NCBI RefSeq assembly: GCF_019399895.1
Contig: NC_091871.1
Location: forward strand, 5,733,001 to 5,797,000
Origin: Cardiocondyla obscurior
Taxonomy: Eukaryota > Arthropoda > Insecta > Hymenoptera > Formicidae
Length of the DNA: 64,000 nt
Direction: 5' to 3'
Shown here: positions 33,801 to 44,400 of the stretch, piece after piece
How the letters are laid out: each line of letters opens with the position of its first letter
How positions within the stretch are numbered: the stretch's first letter is position 1
Notes under the pieces: model-generated
The model's input: the letters and a program-made list of their open reading frames with translations, nothing else
Databases searched by the model: none
What the model was told of the DNA's origin: nothing
Translations under genes and position numbers: made by a program

Positions 33801-36688
33801 TGCATGTTAATTAATTTTATCTGGAATTGTTTTACATCAAATAATTTTTTTTTTTTTTTTATAGGTTGTTATGAGAACATGGTTACCTGCCGGAGAGGCT
33901 CTTCTTCAGATGATTGCCATTCACCTGCCATCCCCTGTCACTGCTCAAAAATATCGTATGGAGATGCTGTACGAAGGGCCGCTCGATGACGAGGCTGCTA
34001 TCGGAATCAAGGTACGTAGTATATATCCAATCCTCGAATAGTTAATACACACGTATGATGATACTTTTCACAGACCTGTACTGAAAAATAATGAAAGAAT
34101 AACGAGTACTGACTTTTAAAAAATTACATTAAAATTTATTGAAAGATTTTACTTTTATTAATTAAGTTATTTTTTTGTAGAACTGCGATCCGAATGGCCC
34201 ACTGATGATGTATGTTTCGAAAATGGTACCGACTTCGGATAAAGGACGTTTTTACGCTTTCGGCCGAGTGTTTTCAGGCAAAGTATCCACCGGTATGAAG
34301 GCTCGTATCATGGGACCCAACTTCCAACCAGGCAAGAAAGAAGATCTGTATGAAAAAGCTATTCAGCGTACGATCTTGATGATGGGTCGTTACGTCGAAG
34401 CTATTGAAGACGTGCCTTCCGGTTAGTATTATGATTTTACGCAGCGCTTTCTTTACTTCGATTTCTTAGCATGATGTTTGTTCTACAGACCTGTTCTGAT
34501 TTACCCGTGATAGATAGATAGAACGGCCAGCTGATTTAATTAAATGAAAAATAAAGATGTTGTTTATAACGTATTTACATTATAACTAATTGCATTTATT
34601 TGCGCAGGTAATATTTGCGGTCTTGTCGGCGTCGATCAGTTCTTAGTTAAAACCGGCACCATCACGACGTTTAAAGATGCGCACAACATGAAAGTTATGA
34701 AGTTCTCTGTGTCACCTGTTGTACGCGTCGCAGTCGAGCCGAAGAATCCTGCTGATTTACCAAAATTGGTTGAAGGTACGTCAACTTTAGATCACTAAAC
34801 GTATTCTTATCGCACTATTCTCATATTAAATATTGCCACTCTCTAATAAAACTGAAATATTATTTATTTTTTATGATGAGATTTATTTGAGCATTGGGTT
34901 ATGACAACTCGTGATTCTAATTTTTTATCTGATATATCGAAAAATATTAACTGTTATTTATTCGTTTGTTCGCGTGTACATGATTCAATTGTGCTTAATT
35001 TGACAGGGCTCAAACGCTTGGCCAAGTCCGATCCTATGGTACAGTGTATTATCGAAGAATCCGGCGAGCACATTATCGCCGGTGCTGGTGAATTACATCT
35101 TGAGATTTGTCTGAAAGATCTGGAGGAAGATCACGCCTGTATTCCGATCAAAAAATCCGATCCCGTCGTATCGTACAGAGAAACAATCTCCGAACAATCA
35201 AATCAGATGTGTTTATCGAAATCGCCGAACAAACATAATCGTTTGTTCATGATGGCTTGCCCTATGCCAGATGGTCTTGCCGAGGATATCGACAGCGTAA
35301 GTTTTACTTTTTTTTTTTTTACAGAAATTTAATCAACCTGTACTTTTAATAAAATTAAATAAGATATAATACCAATAAAAATGAGAAAAATATTAGTTTA
35401 TAATCGATTGATTAAATCAATATTTTAAGTTAATAATTAATTATAATCTTTTTATATTTTGCAGGGTGATGTTAATCCACGAGACGACTTTAAAGTACGT
35501 GCTCGTTATTTGAACGAGAAATACGATTACGACGTAACGGAGGCAAGAAAAATCTGGTGCTTTGGACCTGACGGCAGCGGACCTAATATACTGGTCGACT
35601 GCACCAAGGGTGTACAGTATCTCAACGAAATTAAGGACTCTATGGTAGCTGGATTCCAATGGGCTACGAAAGAGGTGAAAAGATTTTTGCTTTGAATCAA
35701 GTACATTATTAACGTTGACGCGCTAATTCATTTTTATTTTGTTGCAGGGCGCACTTTCGGAGGAAAATTTGAGAGGTGTACGTTTCAACATACACGATGT
35801 AACACTACATGCCGACGCGATCCACAGAGGTGGTGGTCAAATTATCCCTACTACAAGACGTTGCCTTTATGCCTGTCTTCTCACTGCCTCACCCCGTATC
35901 ATGGAACCTGTTTATTTATGCGAAATTCAGGTAAGTTTCGCGATTACGTCGTTTTAACAACAGCGTTCGTTGTCGATTATATAAATTGCAGTAGAAAATC
36001 GGATAAGATAATTAAATTTCTATTTGCAGTGCCCGGAGGTAGCAGTAGGTGGTATCTACGGCGTGCTGAATCGTAGGAGAGGTCACGTATTCGAAGAACA
36101 ACAGGTGGCGGGTACTCCCATGTTCGTAGTTAAAGCGTACCTCCCCGTAAACGAATCCTTCGGCTTCACTGCCGATTTGCGCTCCAATACCGGTGGTCAG
36201 GCTTTCCCACAGTGCGTGTTCGATCACTGGCAAATCCTGCCGGGTGACCCACTAGAACTCACCTCTCGACCTTACCAAGTCGTGCAGGTACGTACTTTTT
36301 TTTTTCTTTTAATTAAAGCAATAGCTTTTCTCAATAAGGAAAAAATACCTAAATGTCGTTATGAATAGATATTTCATTACTTTAACATTCTATCACTGAA
36401 CGGTTGATATTTTACCACGTCATAACTGATAGCGATACTATTTTAAGGTGCGCTATTTTTATACTCGTGGAAAAGAAAATGTTTTATAGTTTTGGTATTC
36501 CAGTAGTTTGTTCTGGTTTGCCTGAATAGGGAAAACGTACAATTTTTTAAATATAGAGATAATTATAATTGTCACAGTTGTAATTAAACTAGCGTATAAA
36601 ACAAAAAATATTTTTACAGGATACACGTAAGAGGAAGGGATTGAAGGAGGGTCTCCCAGACTTGAATGCATACCTTGACAAATTGTAA
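30820..36688 (+). CDS. eEF2: Translation elongation factor 2 (eEF2)
   Basis: Fourteen exons (30820-30822, 32070-32284, 32372-32565, 32951-33159, 33237-33470, 33565-33678, 33865-34011, 34181-34421, 34608-34775, 35007-35296, 35465-35674, 35748-35930, 36030-36287, 36620-36688) give 844 aa, the usual insect length. eEF2 is the GTPase that moves tRNA and mRNA through the ribosome. The G domain shows the P loop AHVDHGKST (from residue 26), DSPGHVDF and NKMD. The diphthamide histidine lies in HADAIHRGGGQ in exon 12, and the C-terminus is AYLDKL. Exon 1 contributes only the ATG; V2 opens exon 2. The Thr of the eEF2K site is in the GETRFTDTRKDE stretch. Several introns carry snoRNA-like sequences. It is head to head with AMPK alpha. 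Confidence 0.97.
30823..32069 (+). other. eEF2 intron 1 with CpG-rich left half
   Basis: The first 700 bp of this 1.25-kb intron keep the CpG-rich, promoter-like composition of the leader. Open frames of up to 267 codons run through it on both strands. They cross the exon 1 donor and match no protein family, so they reflect base composition and not genes. The right half is AT-rich. Confidence 0.7.
32638..32820 (+). ncRNA. Possible H/ACA snoRNA in eEF2 intron 3
   Basis: The layout hairpin-hinge-hairpin-tail fits the H/ACA class. A 5' stem closes with GCAC (32638-32641) and GTGC (32711-32714). An H box AGAATA lies at 32724-32729. A second stem pairs GCAATTGTGT (from 32735) with ATACAAATGC (to about 32816), and ACA follows at 32818-32820. 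I did not identify the pseudouridylation pockets or a target. The fold was judged by eye only. Confidence 0.35.
33719..33793 (+). ncRNA. Possible box C/D snoRNA in eEF2 intron 6
   Basis: A perfect C box ATGATGA (33724-33730) is followed by D' CTGA (33746-33749), a C'-like TGAGAGA (33769-33775) and D CTGA (33785-33788). The spacing fits a box C/D snoRNA of about 70 nt. I did not recognise an rRNA target for the guide before the D box; the guide before D' shares only about eight bases with an 18S AAAAAGCU stretch. The terminal stem is weak. Confidence 0.4.
34050..34117 (+). ncRNA. Box C/D snoRNA candidate in eEF2 intron 7, predicted guide for 18S rRNA
   Basis: C box ATGATGA at 34055-34061, D' CTGA at 34081-34084 and D CTGA at 34109-34112. 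The 12 nt TCACAGACCTGT (34068-34079), one base before D', is complementary to the highly conserved 18S segment ACAGGUCUGUGA. By the D+5 rule the target is the first G of AGGU, which I believe is the site methylated by snR56 in yeast (G1428). The same guide occurs in the next intron. The terminal stem is not convincing. Confidence 0.6.
34466..34540 (+). ncRNA. Box C/D snoRNA candidate in eEF2 intron 8, same predicted 18S target
   Basis: C box ATGATGT (34471-34477), D' CTGA (34496-34499), C' GTGATAG (34507-34513) and D CTGA (34531-34534). The 11 nt ACAGACCTGTT (34485-34495) directly before D' is complementary to 18S AACAGGUCUGU, and the D+5 rule points to the same guanosine as the intron 7 copy. 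The two are probably paralogues that arose by intron-to-intron duplication. All four boxes are present. Confidence 0.62.
34866..34940 (+). ncRNA. Possible box C/D snoRNA in eEF2 intron 9
   Basis: C box ATGATGA (34873-34879) and D CTGA (34929-34932) enclose about 50 nt. The stretch 34914-34926, two bases before D, can pair over about 13 bases (one G-U) with the conserved 18S segment AAAAAAUUAGAGU. By the D+5 rule this would methylate an A in the A-run, perhaps the site of yeast snR53 (A796). The A/T richness makes a chance match more likely than for the intron 7 and 8 copies. Confidence 0.42.
36354..36437 (+). ncRNA. Possible box C/D snoRNA in eEF2 intron 13
   Basis: A C-like box ATGAATA (36361-36367), D' CTGA (36396-36399), C'-like TTGATAT and D CTGA (36426-36429) are framed by a seven-pair terminal stem (36354-36360 with 36431-36437, including two G-U pairs). 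The C box departs from the consensus. I could not name a target for either guide. Confidence 0.4.
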
Positions 36689-39600
36689 CCTCAAGTCCGC
36701 GCACCATATTTAAATACCTATTTAAATATTGTAATTCGAATAATATTGCTGAAGGTGTTGTATACAATTACAACGTCGATTTACTATGAATTTTATTTTG
36801 CGCAATTCGTGAGAGGCAATTATAAATAAAAAATTCGAACAAGAATAATAAAATGTAATTATAACGAAGGAAACAAAATAGTGCAGGATATATCTGCATG
36901 TAAAAGCGAGGCGATACGTTTTGTACATTTATTTAATTAAGAACGGTAACAAGATCAGCCGGTTGCTTACGTTTTTTTTTAGCATATTGGGTAAATAAAT
37001 AGCTATAATTGTTATTATTGGCGCTTTCCGCGTCAAATTTTGTTTAACAGAAAAGAAAAATAGAATGATCATGTAATGGTTTACATTGCTTTTTTACTGA
37101 AAATTTAGTATGTTTTACGTTACATTGTACAAACTTTTCAAACGATTGGATGCAAATGGTTCCCAGAAGCTACTTACGTTTTGAAGAGGAAGAGAATCAT
37201 CACAATGTACTCATACTTCGAAAATATCAAGAAATTAAAGCTGAAATTATGGAATAGAACAATGACGAACACTTATTTCCTCTGCCTGATTAATAGGTAT
37301 TGTATATAAAGATTATGTATGCATGTATTAACTTATTATTTTTGATATTCGAATATACTTCACATTTTTATTTATAATTTCCTTTCCAATTACGTATGAA
37401 TTAAGTCGTATAATAAAAATCAATTTCAGGATAAAAATAATTTTTTTAAATCATTATTAAAGAAGGAAGTTATTTCAGAATATAAGATTATAAAAAATTA
37501 AATATTGATAACCAAAGTAAAATGATTAATTACAAAAGGCATGGGCTCTCCTTTACTTTTATTAATATCGCTATTCTACACAGGAAAATTAGATCGCTTT
37601 CAAATGGACAAAATAAAAAATATATTGTACACGTCTTGCTACCCTTTCGGTAGTCTCACACGCGAGAAAGAATATGACAAGCGATATAAATACTACAAAA
37701 TCTACAGAAACAGGCGTTTCGACGCCTTATATATAGCGAGATACTAGATACATAAAGTTTGGTCTCTTCCTTCTAATAGTAGCTCACACGCGATAATTTA
37801 CAATAAAGTACAACTTTTATCCAAAGCGCAAATAATATTTCGCTATACGTCTTTAATAAATATTGCTAACGGTACGCGTATATTGTTAATAAATAACGTG
37901 TGTTGTGTGTATGCGCGAGAGGGATGGAGGAGAGTCCTTGTCATTTAACTTGTCATTTAATCATTTTCAAAAATGATAATTATTCTTACCGTTATAGAGA
38001 TTAACAATTTAACGGAGTTTCTTCGACCCTTTATAATCCAATTATTAATTTTATCATAAAATTTTCCGCGTTGAAAAGCTGAAGAACAACGGATACATAA
38101 ATTGTTGTCGCGTGCAGAATGCCGTATCTCGGATTAAATGAAAACGATACACGCATCTAACGATACCCGCATTTTTACATATAAAATAAACCGGATAAAG
38201 TTTTTAGTAGCCCCACGGAGAACATGATATAAATAACGATATAGGCTCACAAATTAATCGGTCACTGGGAATATATAATATATATAATATATATTATATA
38301 TATATATCTTAAATAGATCCGAGAAGTAGACCGGAATTGAAGATATTTACAAAAATCGTGAAAATCAGTGCTATATACAGGAATGACAATTCCTTTAATC
38401 CGTGTAATGCATCAATCGTCAAAAAATCCTGGCCGAAAGCGAACTGCGGCGTAACCGAAATATACGAACGGTCGATATCTCACGTCTTAAAACCCTTAAG
38501 TAATAATAACGGAAGAATAGGCGGATCATTCGATTTATTATCTCGATAAGTACAGCGCGACGTCCCGTATTTCGTACATATTTCTTTCAAGTTCACGAAG
38601 CAAACTTTTCGTCTTGCTTTTATTTCGGAAAAACCGGCGTTATTTGCGATAACAATACGATCTCTTTCATTGACTGCGTCTGCCGTAGCAGAATTTTCTT
38701 CTGTCTGTTGAGAATAAGGCTGTTGAGCTTATCGTAGTAACTTTGCGTTTGCAATGCGTGTTTAGGAAGCAGATACATGAAGGATGTTCTCGAAGTACGT
38801 TAGGTTACGTTACACCGCACTAAAACTACTGGCATAGAATCCTGAGACGGTTGTCCTCTCGTACAATGAAAGGCGGATATGGCATTCGCTGCGGCGACGG
38901 TGGGCTAAGCATACGTGACTTCCCTTTTCTCGATTCCCTCCCTCGGCCGCCGAGGACGGAGAAAGTAGTAGTAAGGCACGTTCTCCCTCAATCCTCCGTG
39001 GCACACATATCCCATACTGCGTGCTTCGTGCGAGACTCGACGTACACCACACTAGAGTCACGTACGCTAGCTGCAATCGCCGTAGCAAACGCCATCTCTA
39101 CCCTTACGTGTACAAACTGTTGCGACTCTTTTTTTTTTCCGCAGCTATTTTTTCTTCTCTCCTCTTTCAGTAAATGTACCGCTGTAATTGCAACACCCTC
39201 TTTCTTGTATTTCAATTGTGTGCACATACACAATCCTGTTACAAAGCGCGTTTAGAAATAATGAGTTTCGATAATTTAATTTAACTCACTCCACCGCGTC
39301 TTCAATAACTACAAAACGTTGCTACAGTCGTTAACGATAGAACCAGTAGCAATCGATGTAAAACTGTAAATTGTTGACTCGAGGACCAGAGGTACGCTTC
39401 TCGCTTGAAATAAATTAGCTTTACTTGGTCGTAAATACGCCTCGCATACTGGCACATCGCCCACTCGTACGTACAAAAGTAACGAAAGCGCGTCGCAGCA
39501 GTCTCGTAATAATGTACACTGTGTAAAACCTAATTCGCATACACTAATTTACAAAAGGGGAAAAAACTATTCATCGAACGATCCGGCTCGGTGACGATAT

Positions 39601-41458
39601 TTCTTCGCCGCCTAGTTTGTATCAGCGTTATTCTTAATTTCGATACATTGCACTTAAATGTATTTATGTAATCCATACGTCTAGTAATTGCCACGAGTTG
39701 TAGTACGGGTTTTTATTCTTCTACGTCAAACTAGCGCCTCCAAATAATCCGCGCTAAGATCCGATTAATCAGTGATAATTATTCCCACGATTAAGACGGT
39801 GCTCTCTCGTTCAGTTTAATTAACCAGTTAGGGTACACACTCGATATACACACGAGGCGTACGCCTGCGGCGCACGCAGGTGAGTTCTTCTCTTAACAGC
39901 TACTTATTATCAGCAGGAGCTCGGTCACTCTACTATTCACACAATCGAATAATACCATGCAGATTGGCGCGTCGTGACGCGATAGAAAACGTTTAGTCGT
40001 AAGGCATTGAATCGACTCCGCGCTCCATCTAATTCGTCGTCTCGCTAGACCGGGAATAATCGCGCGGAGCGCGATTTATCATAAAGGTGATACATACTGA
40101 TATTCATAATCCGTTTTTATATTTAAAATCGTCTTAAGTACTTGCAATTTCGTTTGATTTTGGTGCAATCGTTATTAGCGTTTTAAGATGTTACTTCCGA
40201 CGATCCTGAATTAAAAATGGACTACGAATAATTGGCTATAGATACTTATCCCGACTTCGCTTATCAATGATAAAATATTACGATTGCACCGGCAAGAAAA
40301 AGATATGAGAAAAGGAAAGAAAGAGAGAGCTATCATCCGCGCGATGAAAGAAAAAATCGACGGAGATTCGACTCGTAACGCTTCGTGAAATTTCGTTCAT
40401 CATGATTTCTACAAAATGAGACGCTGCGTTGTAAAAATCGCGCAGTTATTCCCGGTGTAACGATAGTTAAGTATACTTATACGTTCGCAGCTACTGCTCT
40501 CGTCTAAAGTCGAATATACGTACGATACATTAAATAGTTTAAAATTTTATTGCTAGTTAATTTGACTGAGATTCCAATTTTCTTGTACAAAATTATTCTC
40601 GCTCGAAAAAAGCCGACAACTAACCGAGGAGAAAAAGAAATGGATATGGCATCGCAAAGCGAGCTTAACGACACGTCGTTCCTCTCGTTAAGTATGAAAT
40701 ATTTACAATAATTTACCGTTATATAATAATAAAATAATAATAAATCGTCTTCGTTAAGTGTGGTCATAAATTATTACATATAAACTCTTGAAAATTAGAA
40801 AATTATAGAAATGCGTCGATGCATTTGCGAAAAAGATTCGCCGCAATTTATGTTCACGCTTGTGCGCTCGTGTGCATATACACACGCATTATTCGCGCAG
40901 CGCGTCGGTGTATTACAGAATCGTCAAAGCGTACGATTACGATATCGTTTTGACTCATATAACGTTAAATATGCATAATTATATTGCACGACGGTAAGGC
41001 AATACCGCAAATAATTTTCCATTTTAAGGATTAAACACGAGTAATGTTTGCTTGTGAAGTACATTACAAATATATGACTATATATGTTAGGCTCGAGTCT
41101 GAAATTAAATTTCGATTTGTCAAACAACGAAGATTTTAAGCTAATAAGTTTGGATTTTTGACCAATAAGTTAACGTAGTCAACGGCAATTAATTAAAATC
41201 TGCGTTTTCGACGATGTCGAGGAAAAAATAGAGAATGAAAATGTATAGTAAAAATATAAGAGCTTAACATATATATACATATACATATATGTTTTATATA
41301 TATAAATATATACATAAAACATATATGTATATATATACACACATATAAGGACGCGTATAGATATATATATGCGTATGTATATATCGAATTCATTGATTCT
41401 CTTAAATACGTACTAGATACATACCGTTTACTTAAACCTTCGTAAATATTAAATAAAT
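36689..41458. other. Long non-coding spacer between eEF2 and MRCK
   Basis: The first several hundred bases should be the eEF2 3' UTR (AATAAA-type signals near 36825 and 36990), and the right end the MRCK 3' UTR on the minus strand. The genes are convergent. Small open frames near 37541, 38337 and 38851-39255 have no domain, no splice logic and no repeat in the window. A moderately CpG-rich patch lies at 38800-39100. Confidence 0.55.
41268..41338. repeat. AT-rich imperfect palindrome near the MRCK 3' end
   Basis: Two arms rich in ATATATGT and ATAAAACATATATG steps are mirror complements around about 41306 (ATATATGTTTTAT against ATAAAACATATAT). This could form a hairpin in DNA or in the MRCK 3' UTR, which ends on this side. 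It may simply be a degenerate TA microsatellite. Confidence 0.6.
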
Positions 41459-44400
41459 TTATGAATCGTATGATGACGATCCATGATCGTGGGCGGGACT
41501 CGGTGGCGTTGATGGATTTGAGCTATTGTTCGAAGCTATCGAATGTCTAGGACTACCACCAGATGGATGCTCCTAATAAGAAAAAAAAATTTTTTTTTTG
41601 GAATTATATGCACGTTTAATAATTAAAAAATATGCCACCTATTTTTAACAGTTATACAAACATACGAATAAATTCAATACCCAATAAAGTTGACTCTTTA
41701 TATTGCAGTAATAATTAATCACAAGTTTATGACAGTATATAGTTATAGTAAAATCAATAAATTACCTTGTTATGTAAAGAGGCGATACTGCCAAGAGAGA
41801 GCGGGGTATGTGAACGCAAATGTACCGATTCGGAATCGATTTGGTCCACAGGAGTACGTGGTAAAGAAGGAGGCGTGGCAGTTGGCCGTGGTGGCGCAGG
41901 ACCTCTTCGTGCTGTTGTCGAACCTACAATTTTATTTATTAGAAAAACGTAAAAAAAAAAAAAAAGAAACTGAATTTGTAAACGTGTCATATACGCCTTA
42001 CGATCGCATTACGCTAATTGATTGCACTGATTTACCGTTGTGCGGTGAATATCCGGAGTTTCTCGACATATGTGAACTTAGACGACGTGCGTCGGAAGGG
42101 GGATGCCTAGGAGGCAGTGGTGCTGGCTTGTTCGGTGTTTGAAGAGTAGAGTCGTATAGCTATAAAAAAAAAATTAATAATAAAATTAATAAATTAAAGA
42201 AACATATTTCTTTGACTCAGTAAAACTGGACTTGTAAGAAAATTGTTCAAATTTATTCATCCATTAAAAAATTAATGATTTACGTTACTCACTCTTTGTT
42301 GGCTACTATGAAGATGAGAACTACTATGATGGCTCGTATGCTGCTGATCAGCAGTCTCCAACGTCGTGGGCAAATCTAATAAACGCTGTATCTATATGAT
42401 TAGAAGAGAAACGATTAAAATATGACTGCGCGAGTGTAACTATTATACAAAATACTAGAAATAAAAACTAAAATTTAGTCTTCTTTAATTCGTTATATTT
42501 TTTACATACCTGTATCCCATTTCCTGGACCCATGTGACTAATGTGATTGAAATTTGTCGGTGCAGAAATCATTTTTGAACGTCTGTCTGTAGGACGTGCG
42601 GCTCTGTTGCCCTCTCGTAGTGAAAATCTTCGTCGTGGCCTTGTCATTTGTCTACCGCTCGCATCTAGCGGTATCAGATTTAACAGTTCTCCTAAAGTAG
42701 CATAATATTGAACGTTTTCAAACGATAACTTATTATACAACACAAAATTTGCTCTCAAGTTAAGTATTAATTTGTACTTTATTGAAAAAAAATCACATTA
42801 ATTGCACTTGCATGTGAATTTTTGAAACAGCGTTACGATAAGCAGGTTAAATTAGGTCTTATTACGCTACGCACCGCTTTAGAATTATTATTAATTGCAA
42901 AATATACTTACGCTGGTGTAGATTGCCAAGATAAATAACATACGGCATGTCATTTATCACGCAGGACGTAAGAGAACCCGAAATATTCAACGGTCGGGCA
43001 CGTTTCACGTTCAACGTTTGTAACCAATCTCCGGATGTGCAGTCAAACACGTCGATATGAGTTTCGCTATACACTAAAAGATATCCCTCGCAATAGCCTG
43101 AAATTTGAAACAAATGTTTCATAAATAGAATAAACGACACAAGAGATTTTAAAACTAATGCGATCTGATTGTTACAAGAGTAACATAATCAAATAAAAGT
43201 TGCAGTGGCAATACTTACTAACTGCTGTAGGAACTGCGGGATACATTATCTCTCGATCTCGACTCTTTCTTCCCTGACTATCAACATACACTGCTAACGT
43301 ATGGAAGACTAATAAGAATTCACCGCGTGCTAGCTCGATGCAACGTAAAGCGTCCACTGCACTATAGGTGAGGAAACCCAAAAGTGTATTCTCAGCATGG
43401 ACCAAAGCTGCAACGAGCATGAAAAAGTTTCGATAAAGAAAATGCTAATTGCAATACGACTAAACAATAATATCGAGAACATATTATGACATATGTCATA
43501 CTTACAAATAGGATGATGATCTCCTAAAATGCTGTAAATCGTAAAACCAGACGGATAACCGACGCACAAGCGTCCCTCGGAGAGAACTTGTAAGGTTTGC
43601 GCGTGACATGGTAACATCAATTCACGTATACGTTTATGCCTCGTTTTCGTACGTGTTATTTCGTAGATGATAATCTGCGATGCATTCTATAAAAATATAT
43701 GCGTTAAAATACGTATGTTACGTATTATGTATAACGTATACTAATTACGTGCTCTTACCTGTTTCTTTATTGCAACGCATAAGCAATAATTAAGCGGATT
43801 ACGACGCACTACACCAGTCGTTAGCGTAATACATCCCTTAGTCTCCGCTACTTTAATCCACTCAACTTCGTCTCCATCCAAGGCACGTACTGGAACCAGC
43901 CGTACATGACGTTGTTTTCCGCTCAATACCACAATTAATTGCTCCTCAGTAACGTATTCAAGAAGATATATTTTCTTTCCTTCTCCGACTCTTGCAATTT
44001 CTGGAAATTTTTTAATTTATTTCAGTATGTGTGATCACCTGTACAATCTTACGTATATATTTGTTAATTTACTGACGGTTCTATCGTGTTTAAAAATTAT
44101 TATAGTTCGATAACTCACCACTACGATCTAAATCTAAGCAAAAGAGGCCTTCCTCTGTACCAATGACTAGACGATCCGGATCAATAACCGCTCCTGACAT
44201 AACATTTTTAATGAATGCCAAGGTATTGTCCAATAGTTCCTTCGCTCTAAAAATCTGTAACAAAACAATATATTAAGCATTAGCTTAAAAGCATATTAAA
44301 GTTTACATTCATAATAAGAACATATTTATAAACTTTTGCTTTTTATAAAAATTAAAATTATTAAAAAAAAATTATTAAAAAAAGAATAAAATAAAAAAAT

